64,000 bases of DNA from Symmachiella dynata. GTDB lineage: Bacteria > Planctomycetota > Planctomycetia > Planctomycetales > Planctomycetaceae. A program made the translations under genes and the position numbers. The DNA lies in contig NZ_CP036276.1 of assembly GCF_007747995.1 (NCBI RefSeq), positions 874,001 to 938,000 of the forward strand, given 5' to 3'. This document shows, in pieces, positions 44,908-54,263 of this stretch. Below the pieces are notes generated by a model. It worked only from the letters and a program-made list of their open reading frames with translations. It was not told the DNA's origin and did not search any database. Numbering within the stretch: position 1 is the stretch's first letter; the number at the start of each line of letters is the position of its first letter.

Positions 44908-46410
44908 CACTGGCGGACGAGCCCAATCCTGTTCGGCACGGAATTTGCGCCATGGGATATGGTAGTCGATAAAACTGCCAATTTGACGGGGAGGCGCCCT
45001 GTGGCCAGGAAGAAAGCGAAGCGGGTTTCCGATGCGGATTTGACCGGACTGAAATATCTGAAACGAATCTCTTCGCTGCTCAAACGCTTGCGGCCCGTCG
45101 GCTGCGAACGGGACAAAGCCGGCAATCGTGACTTGTTTTTTGATCAGTATTGCGGGTTGATGCTGCTGTCTATGTTCAACCCGATCGTCACTTCGCTGCG
45201 CGGCATGCAACAAACCAGCCAGCTCAAAAAAGTGCAACGCTTGCTCGGTTGCCAACGGGCTTCGCTGGGTTCGTTGTCCGAAGCGGCACGTGTGTTTGAC
45301 CCGGAATTGCTGCGGGAAATCGCCGGTGAACTGCTCCAGCGCGCTCCGCAACGCGCCGACTGCGACCCGCGGCTGAAAGACTTTGCGCAGACCTTGACCG
45401 CCGTCGACGGCAGTCTGCTGAAGAAGCTGCCGCAAATCACGCAGGCCTGTTTCGCCACCCGCAACGATCGCGGTTTTAAGCTGCACGCGCACTTTGAAAT
45501 CCTTAAAGGCGTGCCTGTCAAATCGGCAGTCACTGACGCCAGCGGCCAAGGACCGGCCAATGAAAAAAATGTGTTGCGCAGCCAATTGGAACCGGATCGC
45601 TGCTACGTGATCGATCGCGGTTACGAACAATTTTCGCTGTTCAACGCGATCGTCGATGTCGGCAGCAGCTACGTTTGCCGCATCCGCAACGACCGCGCGT
45701 TTACGGCTGACGAGGTTCGCGAACTGGACGAGGAGGCGCGGGCGGCGGGCGTGTTGGAAGACGCCATCGGCCAACTCGGTTCGCCCAAATCGCGACGGAT
45801 TGAGCATCCGCAGCATCGCGTGCGGCGGGTGGTGATTCGCGCCGAAACGCATCCCAAGCGAGGCGGACGCAAGCGGGCCGCTGCCACGCACGACGTCGTG
45901 CTGGTGACGAACTTGCTGGACGTGCCGGCGGAAATCATCGCGTTGATTTATCGCAGTCGCTGGATGATCGAATTGTACTTTCGGTTTTTGAAACATGTGC
46001 TGGGCTGCCGCAAGTTATTAAGCGACTGTGACAACGGAATCGAAATTCAAACGTACTGTGCGATCATCGCTTGCCTGCTGATCAGCCTAGTGACCGGCCG
46101 CAAGCCGACGCTGCGGACGTATGAAATGCTTTGTTATTACTTCCAAGGTTTGGCGGATGAAGAAGAACTACTGGCCCACATAAACCGTTTGCCGCCGCAC
46201 GCCACGACAAGCGTCTAACCCCACTCGCTCCGCGACTCCCCGCAGATGACGAGCCGCTCAACGCTGCGCTGAGACAACTCCCCACCCCACCAACCGCAGC
46301 CCTTGCAGCCACGCCCTCCCCCAAAAAACAAGCAAACACACCGCCACCTTGCCATCACGCCCAACAATAGCAACAATCGAGCCGAACAGGATTGGGACGA
46401 GCCGCCAGTG
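44908..46410 (+). mobile_element. IS4-family-like insertion sequence, complete
   Basis: 1503-bp element delimited by 30-bp imperfect terminal inverted repeats, left 44908-44937 and right 46381-46410. Outer 9 bp (CACTGGCGG/CCGCCAGTG) and inner 16 bp (CCCAATCCTGTTCGGC) are perfectly complementary; the five positions between differ. It carries one intact transposase gene. The immediate flanks show no obvious target duplication. Confidence 0.88.
45001..46218 (+). CDS. IS4-like DDE transposase
   Basis: 405 residues from GTG 45001, chosen because GGGGAGG at 44988-44994 precedes it; a longer in-frame start at 44791 would lie outside the element's left end. Typical IS4 features: first Asp in LTAVDGSLLKKL, second Asp in YVIDRGYEQFSLF, and the YREK-like region YRSRWMIELYFRFLKHVLGCRKLL carrying the catalytic Glu. 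The N-terminal part is basic and helical. The frame is uninterrupted, so the element could be active. Confidence 0.92.
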   Translation: MARKKAKRVSDADLTGLKYLKRISSLLKRLRPVGCERDKAGNRDLFFDQYCGLMLLSMFNPIVTSLRGMQQTSQLKKVQRLLGCQRASLGSLSEAARVFDPELLREIAGELLQRAPQRADCDPRLKDFAQTLTAVDGSLLKKLPQITQACFATRNDRGFKLHAHFEILKGVPVKSAVTDASGQGPANEKNVLRSQLEPDRCYVIDRGYEQFSLFNAIVDVGSSYVCRIRNDRAFTADEVRELDEEARAAGVLEDAIGQLGSPKSRRIEHPQHRVRRVVIRAETHPKRGGRKRAAATHDVVLVTNLLDVPAEIIALIYRSRWMIELYFRFLKHVLGCRKLLSDCDNGIEIQTYCAIIACLLISLVTGRKPTLRTYEMLCYYFQGLADEEELLAHINRLPPHATTSV

Positions 46411-46433
46411 GCACCCTCGAATCAATTTCTTGA

Positions 46434-48005
46434 TCAATCGTCGTGGTGGAATTTCAGATACCGGCCCGGTAGGCCTTCAGACGTTGGATCGACCGCCACG
46501 CCATCGGCGATGATCGGGACTCCATTGACCAGCACGTGTTCAATGCCGGTCGATAATTGACGGGGATCTTTATATGTTGCGTGATCCGTGACGGTCTCCG
46601 CATCGAACACCACGACGTCGGCATAGTTTCCCTCGCGGAGTTCGCCTCGATTGACGAGACCGAATCGCTGCGCAGGATACCCGGCGAGTTTGTAGACCGA
46701 TTCTTCCAACGAAAACAACTTCCGGTCGCGGACCAACGGGCCTAACAACCGTGGGGCGGAACCGTACATGCGGGGATGCACCGGCCCGTCTTCGCAATAG
46801 ATGCCGTCAGTGCCCATCATGTAAAGGTCATGTTGCAGAATTGGGTCGATATGCCGATCGTCCCCTTCGTTGAAGACCAACAGCACGCCCAAGCGTTCTT
46901 CGATCAGCAGATCCATCAAAGCGTCTGCGGCCGGTTTGCCGGTTTCGGCGACGTATTCATCGAGCGGTTTGCCTTGGTGCCGGGAATTCTCCTTGGAGTG
47001 GGTCCAGGCGATATGAATTTCATCGAGCGGCAGTTTGTAGTTTCTCAAACCGACCTCCGCCCGTTCACGAATTACGGGATCGGCCAGTTTGCCGATGGCA
47101 TGAATCGGCCCCTCTTCCCAGACGTCGTAAGGGACGAGGTAACTCAGCATCGTCGAGCCGGGCGAATAGGGGTAGACGTCGAACGACAGATCTACTTCTT
47201 TGCGCGCGATTTCTAGGTACTCTAATATTTCCTCGACTGCTTGCGGGTCGCCTCCCTTGAGGTGCGAGATGTGTACGGGGACGCCGGCGCGACGGCCGAT
47301 GTCGACCGCTTCACGAATCCCATCCATCGTGCCGCGTTTGTATCGCACGTGCGAGACGTACAGCCCGCCGGCAGCCGCCATGGCTGTGCAGGCATCGGCC
47401 AATTCGTCGGTGGTGGAAAAGCATTGGCAGATGTAATCTAGCCCCGTCGACAGTCCCACACCCCCTTGCTCCATCCCCTCGGCAATGGCGGCTTTGATCT
47501 GCCGCATTTGAAAATCGTCGACCGCTCCACGACCCCAGCCCCGCACATTGGCGCGAATATTCGCATACGGAACGTGCGTGGCCACATTCTGCACCGTGCG
47601 GCCGTCGAGCAAATTCAGATAGTCTTCCAAGCTTTCCCAGCCGCTGTAGTCGGCCAGTCCCAGTCCGTTGAGCGCCTTGAGGTAAAAGATCCAATCGCGA
47701 GCAGTGTGTGGTGTGACCGGCGCATAGGAAATGCCATCGGCCATCAGGACTTCGGTGGTGAAGCCTTGCGTGGTCTTGGGCAGCAGGTGCGGCTTTTTCA
47801 GCAGCCAGCCGTCGCTATGGTTATGCACGTCAACAAAACCGGGGGCGACAATTTTGCCGCGGGCGTCGATGCGCTGCGTCGCTTGTGCCGCACTGAGGTC
47901 GCCGATGGCGCGAATTCGGTCGTCGGTGATGCCAATATCGGCGCGGATACGCGGGGCTTTTGTCCCGTCGATGACCGTACCGCCTTCGATGATGCTGTCA
48001 AACAA
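46434..48005 (-). CDS. N-acyl-D-amino-acid deacylase / D-aminoacylase family amidohydrolase
   Basis: 523 residues. Metal-dependent amidohydrolase that removes acyl groups from N-acyl-D-amino acids. Composite beta-sandwich and TIM barrel: N-terminus SIIEGGTVIDGTKAPRIRAD, metal motif DVHNHSD (H61, H63), GVGLSTGLDYICQC, HISHLKGG and MMGTDGIYCEDGP. The start is TTG 48005, supported by a strong AGGAG (CTCCT at 48015-48019 on the plus strand) 9 nt upstream; no ATG/GTG start fits better. Cytosolic (no signal). The stop lies just beyond the IS right end. Confidence 0.9.
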   Translation of the reverse strand: MFDSIIEGGTVIDGTKAPRIRADIGITDDRIRAIGDLSAAQATQRIDARGKIVAPGFVDVHNHSDGWLLKKPHLLPKTTQGFTTEVLMADGISYAPVTPHTARDWIFYLKALNGLGLADYSGWESLEDYLNLLDGRTVQNVATHVPYANIRANVRGWGRGAVDDFQMRQIKAAIAEGMEQGGVGLSTGLDYICQCFSTTDELADACTAMAAAGGLYVSHVRYKRGTMDGIREAVDIGRRAGVPVHISHLKGGDPQAVEEILEYLEIARKEVDLSFDVYPYSPGSTMLSYLVPYDVWEEGPIHAIGKLADPVIRERAEVGLRNYKLPLDEIHIAWTHSKENSRHQGKPLDEYVAETGKPAADALMDLLIEERLGVLLVFNEGDDRHIDPILQHDLYMMGTDGIYCEDGPVHPRMYGSAPRLLGPLVRDRKLFSLEESVYKLAGYPAQRFGLVNRGELREGNYADVVVFDAETVTDHATYKDPRQLSTGIEHVLVNGVPIIADGVAVDPTSEGLPGRYLKFHHDD

Positions 48006-48194
48006 TGTCAGTTACTCCTGGTGTATCGTGTTCCCTCTATCATCGTGAATAAAAAGGAATTCGCAAGCCGCTCGGTCTCCGGCGTGAAGCACTGAATCAG
48101 CATTGCCCACCGCATCCTCGCCCGGTAGGCTGTATTTCTCGCTCGTGGTGAAGAATGGTGAGAGATTTCAAACCGACCTGTTAGGAGACGATCA

Positions 48195-48380
48195 ATGAGT
48201 GGCGCAGTCGAAAAAACCGTTACGTTGAAAGACCGTCAAATGACCTACCTGCAAGAAATGGCGGACAAACACGGTCTCGCCGACGCTTCGAAGGCCTTGC
48301 GCTGCTTGATTGACTTTTCAATCTCCAACGCCGCCGAAGAATCGCGGATCTTTACCGAAATCCGCTGCAACGATTGTTGA
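48195..48380 (+). CDS. Small ribbon-helix-helix-like protein, 61 aa
   Basis: ATG 48195 is preceded by AGGAG. The sequence KTVTLKDRQMTYLQEMADKHGLADASKALRCLIDFSIS has the strand-helix-helix pattern of ribbon-helix-helix proteins (MetJ/Arc type), though DNA binding is not demonstrated. The sulfatase gene follows 34 bp downstream on the same strand. Could be a regulator of it or a small protein of unknown function. Confidence 0.7.
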   Translation: MSGAVEKTVTLKDRQMTYLQEMADKHGLADASKALRCLIDFSISNAAEESRIFTEIRCNDC

Positions 48381-48414
48381 ACCGCATTTTTACTTGAGCA
48401 CGATACAACGATAC

Positions 48415-49788
48415 ATGAATTCCAAAACGATTTTCATCGCCGGAGCTGCACTACTCGCCTGTGCAGCCGTGACGGTCACCAACGCTGATGCGGCTGATAA
48501 GACGCGGCCGAATATTATTTTTCTGCTCTCCGACGATCAGCGCTTCGACACGCTCGGTTCGATGGGAAATCCGATTATCCAGACCCCGCATCTGGATGAA
48601 TTGGCGGCTGAGGGGGTGTTATTTCGTAACTCGTTTGCCACGACATCGATCTGCGCCACCAGTCGGGCGAGCTTTTTGACCGGTCAATATGCGCGGCGGC
48701 ACGGCGTGCACGACTTTCGCACGATTTTGTCGCCCGAAGCGTTTGCTAAGACCTATCCCATGCTGTTGCGTGAGAGCGGTTACCGAACCGCGTTTATCGG
48801 CAAGTGGGGTGTCGGTGGAAAGCTTCCCGCAGAGAACTTTGATTACTGGGACGGATTCGCCGGTCAAGGCCGCTACTTCTATCCGGACGATCCAGTGCAC
48901 ATCACACAGAAACTGGAAGAGAGTGCGGTTAAATTTCTAAAGACGGCCAAGGCAGATGAGCCGTTTTGTCTGGCGATGAGTTTCAAAGCCGCCCACTGCC
49001 AGGATGGCGACCCCCATCCCTTTCAACCCGACCATCGCTACGATGCGCTCTACAACGACGTCACGATTCCCACGGTCCCCAAAACCGAACCTGCGGTGTT
49101 CGAGAACCTCCCCGAGTGGTTACAAACCTCCGAGGGCCGCGTCCGTTGGCAGATTCGTTTTGCCACGCCCGAGATGTATCAAAAATCGGTCAAGGACTAT
49201 TACCGGCTGATCACCGGCCTCGACCGCGTGGTGGGCTCGATCGTCGCGCAATTGCGCGAGCAGAATTTGCTCGACAACACGGTGATCATCTACACCTCGG
49301 ACCACGGTTTTTTCCTGGGCGAATACGGTCTGGCGGGCAAGTGGTTGATGTATGAGGAATCGATCCGCACGCCGCTGCTAATCTATGACCCGCGACTTCC
49401 CCAAGCAGCGCGTGGCAAGATCTATGATGAGATGGTGCTCAACATCGACATCGCGCCGACCATTGTCGAACTCGCCGGCGCGAAACGCCCCGAGACGATG
49501 CAGGGCCATAGTCTCGTCCCCTTGCTCAAAGGCGAGTCGCCGGAGTGGCGCGAAGAGTGGTTTTACGAGCATCTGTTTCCGCACAAACGGATTCCCAAAT
49601 CCGAAGGGGTCCGCACCGCGCGTTGGAAGTACATCCGCTACGTCGAATCGGACCCATTGCGCGAAGAACTTTACGACCTGCAAGCTGACCCGCAAGAACT
49701 GGACAACCTCGCCGGGAACGCCCAGCATCAATCCGCACTGACCGACATGCAGCAACGCTGGGAACGACTCCGCGAAGACCTCCGCTAG
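48415..49788 (+). CDS. Secreted sulfatase (formylglycine-dependent arylsulfatase family)
   Basis: 457 residues, signal peptide MNSKTIFIAGAALLACAAVT..ADA. Metal residues in IIFLLSDDQRFDTLG (D40, D41), the formylglycine cysteine C80 in TSICATSRASFLTGQYA, TAFIGKWG, and DHGFFLGEYGLAGKW. The FGly motif is C-A-T-S-R, a variant of C-x-P-x-R still recognised in many planctomycete sulfatases. Substrate is probably a sulfated polysaccharide; the ORF resembles iduronate-2-sulfatase/choline-sulfatase-like members. It needs an FGE for maturation. Confidence 0.9.
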   Translation: MNSKTIFIAGAALLACAAVTVTNADAADKTRPNIIFLLSDDQRFDTLGSMGNPIIQTPHLDELAAEGVLFRNSFATTSICATSRASFLTGQYARRHGVHDFRTILSPEAFAKTYPMLLRESGYRTAFIGKWGVGGKLPAENFDYWDGFAGQGRYFYPDDPVHITQKLEESAVKFLKTAKADEPFCLAMSFKAAHCQDGDPHPFQPDHRYDALYNDVTIPTVPKTEPAVFENLPEWLQTSEGRVRWQIRFATPEMYQKSVKDYYRLITGLDRVVGSIVAQLREQNLLDNTVIIYTSDHGFFLGEYGLAGKWLMYEESIRTPLLIYDPRLPQAARGKIYDEMVLNIDIAPTIVELAGAKRPETMQGHSLVPLLKGESPEWREEWFYEHLFPHKRIPKSEGVRTARWKYIRYVESDPLREELYDLQADPQELDNLAGNAQHQSALTDMQQRWERLREDLR

Positions 49789-49840
49789 TGCTCCGAGGCT
49801 TGTCACAATTGATCGTTGGATTTGATTTGGGTGCCACTGG

Positions 49841-51229
49841 CTATTCAGCATCATTGTGTGATGGCGAGCGATCCAGGACCCAATACAAGGCTCCGCCAGC
49901 GGCCAAGGTTCCCAGGCCGGCGATGGCGACGTTTGGTTCGCGATAGATGACCATTCCGACAATCCACAGCGTAAACAGAATGAACAACAGCGGTGTCAGC
50001 GGATATCCCGGCATACGAAACGCATCCGCCGATTGGGGATGACGACGGCGTAACACGAAGAGCCCGCAGACGGCCAACGCGGAAAACAAAGACAACGTAA
50101 ATCCGACATAGGCCATCAGGACCTGCAAGTTGCCCACAACGATCATGAGGACCGCCACGGCCGCTTGCACAATCAGCGCAACATGGGGACCGCCCCGGCC
50201 GCGGCGTAACGCGAACCAGCGTAATTGGCGAAAGTCCTGACCAACCGTTTCATAAACCCGCGACCCGGTCATAATCAGCGCGCCGGCCATCGAAACCAGG
50301 CCCAGCACGATTAGCAATGTCATCCAACGCGCCGCTGCGGCGCCGAATAAGCCGATGATTGCTGTATTGGCCACCGTCTCCACACCGGCCAAATCCGCTC
50401 TGGGGACAGCTGTTAAGTAGACGACGTTTAATCCCAAAAACAGCGCCGTGACGATCAAGGTCCCCAAGCACAAGGCGATTGGCAAATTGCGCCGCGGCTC
50501 GCGAATCTCCCCCGCCATGTAGGCAGCGGCATTCCACCCGGTATACGCATAGGAGATGAAAATCAATCCGAAGGCAAAACCGGGATTCAGTATCGCTTCC
50601 AGAATGGGCCGCTTATCGTCGGTAATCCGCGACAAATCACCTTGCGACAATCCGGCAATGATCAAAACAGACAGCAATACGACTTTAAAAATCGTAAACA
50701 GATTTTGAAAGCGGCTGCCGTGCGCAACGTGCAGTAGATGAATCAATGTCAGCACCAGCACCAAAATAATTGCGATGCCGCTGTTGACCCATTCAAGGTC
50801 CCGGGGCGAGGTGTCGCCGAAGAGAAACGACGCCGTCTGGTGGTAACCATCCGGAATGACCGTCTCCAAATATTTCGCAAATGCCAGCGCGGTGGCAGCG
50901 ATGGGTGCGCAGAATCCGACGATCAAAGAGACCCAAGCCGACGTGAAGCCAATCGCCGGGTGAAACAACCTAGAGAGTATGTGATACTCACCCCCGTTGC
51001 GGGGCATGCAGGCCGACAACTCGGCATAGGCCAATGCTCCCAGTAATGCGGCGATGCCTCCCAACACCCAGGCAAACAAAATTGCAGGCAGCGACGGCAC
51101 GTCGCGGACCAAGTAACCGGTGGTGGTAAAAATACCCGTGCCGATCATGCTGGCAACGACCAACAACGTTGCCGTAACAACGCCCAAAGTCCGCTGGGTC
51201 GGGTCGGAGTCGGGAGAGGCCGGTGTCAT
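49841..51229 (-). CDS. APC superfamily amino acid permease
   Basis: 462 residues with 12 predicted TM helices. The first helix carries VASMIGTGIFTTTG, the unwound substrate-binding GxGIF motif, and YAELSACMPRNGGEYHIL follows; SYAYTGWNAAAYMAGEI is the TM6 region. This places it in the APC family of amino acid/polyamine transporters, most like LAT/YfnA-type permeases. Its ATG overlaps the TAA stop of the upstream gene by one base, so the two are coupled. Confidence 0.92.
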   Translation of the reverse strand: MTPASPDSDPTQRTLGVVTATLLVVASMIGTGIFTTTGYLVRDVPSLPAILFAWVLGGIAALLGALAYAELSACMPRNGGEYHILSRLFHPAIGFTSAWVSLIVGFCAPIAATALAFAKYLETVIPDGYHQTASFLFGDTSPRDLEWVNSGIAIILVLVLTLIHLLHVAHGSRFQNLFTIFKVVLLSVLIIAGLSQGDLSRITDDKRPILEAILNPGFAFGLIFISYAYTGWNAAAYMAGEIREPRRNLPIALCLGTLIVTALFLGLNVVYLTAVPRADLAGVETVANTAIIGLFGAAAARWMTLLIVLGLVSMAGALIMTGSRVYETVGQDFRQLRWFALRRGRGGPHVALIVQAAVAVLMIVVGNLQVLMAYVGFTLSLFSALAVCGLFVLRRRHPQSADAFRMPGYPLTPLLFILFTLWIVGMVIYREPNVAIAGLGTLAAGGALYWVLDRSPSHNDAE

Positions 51230-51777
51230 TAGACTTCCAACCCTCGTTCCGTTCGAATCTCGCGCACGCGGTCCAACACCGCATTCACCAATTCGCCATT
51301 ACCACGGATTGCGACATATTCACCAACATTGACTGCCAAGTTGATCGAAACCGTTAAAATGACAACCCAGAGATGCACCTGTGCCGCTGTCAAACTGCCC
51401 CAGCCATCGAACTTGACCATCGATGCCGGATCCGCGGCTACGCCGGTGATCATCATGCCGATCAACAGCGCGAAACAAACGGTCATCGCCGGGTAAGCCG
51501 ACCATTTGAGTTTCATGTTCCGCTCACGAAATTCCGGCCCCAACTCATAAGCCGTGCAGGTCTCCTCCAGCCAGCGTCCCGTTCCCATGAAATAGGTCAG
51601 CAACAGGGCATGGCAAAAGCAGCACAACAGGATCGCGAAGAGACCGAATTTCATATGAAACGACACCGCATCCTGCGCAGCCATCTCGGTGGCATCGCCG
51701 ATATTCCAACCACGATAAATGGCATACCCCAATACGGCAGTCTGGACGGTCACCAAGGAGAGAAAAATACGCGACAC
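51229..51777 (-). CDS. Four-TM membrane protein, hypothetical, 182 aa
   Basis: About four hydrophobic helices, e.g. LSLVTVQTAVLGYAIYRGW, FGLFAILLCCFCHALLLTYF, AYPAMTVCFALLIGMMITGV and AAQVHLWVVILTVSINLAV. Histidines near membrane faces (H41, H59, H135 region) might bind metal or haem, which is a guess. Stop and the permease start share a base (TAATG), implying an operon and possibly a joint function. No family recognised. Confidence 0.75.
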   Translation of the reverse strand: MSRIFLSLVTVQTAVLGYAIYRGWNIGDATEMAAQDAVSFHMKFGLFAILLCCFCHALLLTYFMGTGRWLEETCTAYELGPEFRERNMKLKWSAYPAMTVCFALLIGMMITGVAADPASMVKFDGWGSLTAAQVHLWVVILTVSINLAVNVGEYVAIRGNGELVNAVLDRVREIRTERGLEV

Positions 51778-52209
51778 GATCGGCTTTTCGTTTGAAGAGC
51801 GTGAGAGTGATTACAAAACGGAGCTACAGATCCAATTCTAACGCATCCCGCCGCCACCGTACAGAATACCGGGTTCTGCACAGCAACCGCTGAAAGGTGA
51901 ATTCCCAACATCCCTGGAAGGCCGACAAATTGTGGAAACCACGAAAAACGCGAAACACACGAAAACATGCAGAGAAAACGGTGAAGACCTTCGGCGCCGA
52001 ATTAGCGCTCAAAGCCAAAATGGATCTAAAATGTAAGTTCTTTTCGTGTCTTTCGCTTTTTTCGTGGTGACTAGACTGGCCGTCTCCTCCGTCCAGATTC
52101 TTCTTTCCGCTGTTGTTTTTTGTTACAACCCCCAATCTGTGTTAGGTTGATCACGCTTGAAACCACCCGTGACTGTTTAAACGGGGCATCAACAGAAAGC
52201 GACACTGCA
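51778..52209. other. 432-bp intergenic region with repeat element, between divergent genes
   Basis: Contains the second CCACGAAA element (51936-52070). No supported gene. The divergent arrangement implies promoters for the four-TM gene (minus) and the glutamate-synthase-like gene (plus). Confidence 0.5.
51936..52070. repeat. CCACGAAA-type inverted-repeat element, copy 2
   Basis: About 135 bp; left arm AACCACGAAAAACGCGAAAC.. (51936-51966) and complementary right arm ..TTTCGCTTTTTTCGTGGT (52038-52070). Same outer arms and similar total length as the element at 8082-8220. Confidence 0.7.
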
Positions 52210-53751
52210 ATGGCGTATTGGATCTTCGCCGGCTTGGGATTTTGTCTGCTGGCCGTCATCATCTACGACCTGTTGCAAACCAAGCATGCGATACTCCGTA
52301 ACTTTCCGGTGATCGGACATTTTCGCTACCTCCTCGAAGCGGTTGGTCCGGAGTTGCGGCAGTATATCGTGACCGACAACAACGAGGAGCGGCCCTTCTC
52401 TCGTGATCAGCGGCGCTGGGTGTATGCCTCTTCCAAACTGGCCAACAACTATTTCGGCTTCGGTACAGACAACGATCTTGAGACACCCGCCAATCATTTG
52501 ATCGTCAAGCAGGTGATGTTTCCGCTGCCCATTTATCACGGTTGCGATGCTGAATTTGATCCGAATTTTTCACTGCCCTGCGCCAAAGTTCTGGGAGGAA
52601 AACGAGGCCGCCGGCACGCTTTTCGTCCGAAGTCGGTGGTGAATGTTTCGGCGATGAGTTTTGGATCACTCAGCGCGCCGGCCATCGAAGCGCTGAATCG
52701 TGGTTCGCAGATTGCCGGTTGCCTGCACAACACCGGCGAAGGGGGCGTCTCTCGTTACCATCTTCATGGCGGTGAATTGATTTGGCAAATCGGTACGGGC
52801 TATTTCGGTTGTCGTGACCCGCAGGGAAACTTTGACCTGCAAATGTTCCTCGACACGGTGGCCGCCCATCCGATTCGGGCGATCGAAATCAAACTTAGCC
52901 AGGGGGCCAAACCGGGACTGGGGGGCATGCTGCCGGCGGCTAAGATTTCTCGCGAAATCTCCGAGATCCGCGGCATCCCCATGGGGGTCGATTGTGCCAG
53001 CCCCAACAACCATCGTGCCTTTCACGATGTCGACAGCATGCTGGATTTCGTGGAAATGCTGGCTGACAAAACCGGCCTGCCTGTCGGTATCAAATCGGCT
53101 GTGGGGGAGCTTGCCTTTTGGCAGAAGTTGGCTGAAGCGATGTCGACTTCCGACCGCGGCGTCGATTTCATCACCGTCGATGGCGGTGAAGGGGGGACCG
53201 GTGCGGCGCCGCTCTCCTTCAGTGATCACGTCTCGTTGCCGTTTAAGCTTGGCATGAGCCGCGTGTATCGCACGTTTGCCGAATCGGGACTACACCAGGA
53301 TATCGTTTTCATCGGCTCGGGGAAACTGGGACTCCCCGAGTCAGCCTTGTTTGCCTTTGCACTTGGATGCGATTTGGTCAATGTGGGCCGCGAAGCCATG
53401 CTGTCGATCGGTTGCATCCAAGCACAGCGCTGCCACACCGGCCATTGCCCGGCGGGAATCGCCACTCAAAACCGTTGGCTGATGCGCGGCCTGGACCCGA
53501 CCTCGAAAGCGGCACGGATGGCAAACTATGTCGTCACGCTCCGCAAGGAACTCACCCATCTCTCCCGCGCCTGCGGAGTCTGCCACCCCGCTTTGCTCAC
53601 CTGCGACCACTTCGAAATCCTACACAGCAATCTCGAAGTCCCTTCGATGCAAGAGTTATACCACTACGAACCCAACTGGGGCCTCCCCAACCCACAAGAC
53701 GCAGAGACGCTCACACGCTTGGTGTTGGGGGATGTGCCGACGAAAACTTAA
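52210..53751 (+). CDS. FMN-binding glutamate synthase family protein
   Basis: 513 residues. N-terminal TM segment (WIFAGLGFCLLAVIIYDLL), then the FMN/Fe-S alpha/beta barrel of glutamate synthase: TGEGGVSRYH, GVDCASPNNHRAF, FITVDGGEGGTGAAPLSFSDH, FIGSGKLGLPESALFAFALGCDLVNVGR and the cluster ligands C-x5-C-x4-C (CIQAQRCHTGHC). It lacks glutaminase and NADPH domains, so it is a stand-alone relative whose electron donor and substrate are unknown. A later pair of cysteines (CGVCHPALLTC) is a family feature. ATG 52210. Confidence 0.9.
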   Translation: MAYWIFAGLGFCLLAVIIYDLLQTKHAILRNFPVIGHFRYLLEAVGPELRQYIVTDNNEERPFSRDQRRWVYASSKLANNYFGFGTDNDLETPANHLIVKQVMFPLPIYHGCDAEFDPNFSLPCAKVLGGKRGRRHAFRPKSVVNVSAMSFGSLSAPAIEALNRGSQIAGCLHNTGEGGVSRYHLHGGELIWQIGTGYFGCRDPQGNFDLQMFLDTVAAHPIRAIEIKLSQGAKPGLGGMLPAAKISREISEIRGIPMGVDCASPNNHRAFHDVDSMLDFVEMLADKTGLPVGIKSAVGELAFWQKLAEAMSTSDRGVDFITVDGGEGGTGAAPLSFSDHVSLPFKLGMSRVYRTFAESGLHQDIVFIGSGKLGLPESALFAFALGCDLVNVGREAMLSIGCIQAQRCHTGHCPAGIATQNRWLMRGLDPTSKAARMANYVVTLRKELTHLSRACGVCHPALLTCDHFEILHSNLEVPSMQELYHYEPNWGLPNPQDAETLTRLVLGDVPTKT

Positions 53752-53796
53752 TGCGAAAAAACGACGCATGATCCCCTTGCTGTTTACGCACCGACT

Positions 53797-54204
53797 TTAC
53801 GTCGTGGGATCGCTGTTTTCCGTTGGATGAAATTCCTCCCAGCGCTGCCAGGCGTAGGTCCATTCCATCCACAGCCGCATGAATGACCACATCAGCCGCA
53901 TTTTGACCAGTTGCTCGCCTTGTAGGCGGGCCTGTTGTTCCATGCTGGAGCGGACGGCATCGGCCAGATTCCAGCGTTGAGCCAATTCGTGCCCCACGCC
54001 GTCGGAGGAAAGATCGGGCAGGTCGGCATCCCCATCGAGCACGAAGCCGGTCGCTTCGGCCATGACGAATAACTCGAACAGCCGTTCTCGAAACGGATCG
54101 AGTTCCAGCGGTTTTTGTTCGCGTTCCGCCTCAAGAATCAAAGATTCGACGCGGTCGATAATGTCACGGGCCAGTTGTTCACCAGCGGTCAGTTGTTCGG
54201 GCAT
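53797..54204 (-). CDS. Hypothetical protein, 135 aa
   Basis: Helical, charged protein (ATG 54204): IIDRVESLILEAEREQKPLEL.., MEQQARLQGEQLVKMRLMWSFMRLWMEWTYAWQRW. The Trp/Met-rich C-terminal helix is striking and could lie on a membrane. No family recognised. A heptamer tandem repeat (54211-54238) sits just upstream of the start codon, and the large TPR gene lies further upstream on the same strand. Confidence 0.65.
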   Translation of the reverse strand: MPEQLTAGEQLARDIIDRVESLILEAEREQKPLELDPFRERLFELFVMAEATGFVLDGDADLPDLSSDGVGHELAQRWNLADAVRSSMEQQARLQGEQLVKMRLMWSFMRLWMEWTYAWQRWEEFHPTENSDPTT

Positions 54205-54207
54205 TTT

Positions 54208-54241
<34 letters not shown>

Positions 54242-54263
54242 TACGAAATATTCGCTGGTGACT

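Noticed and set aside
44884-45996. 370-codon minus-strand frame inside the IS element
   Set aside because: Shadow of the transposase gene, whose catalytic motifs identify the true strand.
44899-46419. Target-site duplication at the IS ends
   Set aside because: The 9 bases outside each inverted repeat do not match, and shifting by one or two bases does not help.
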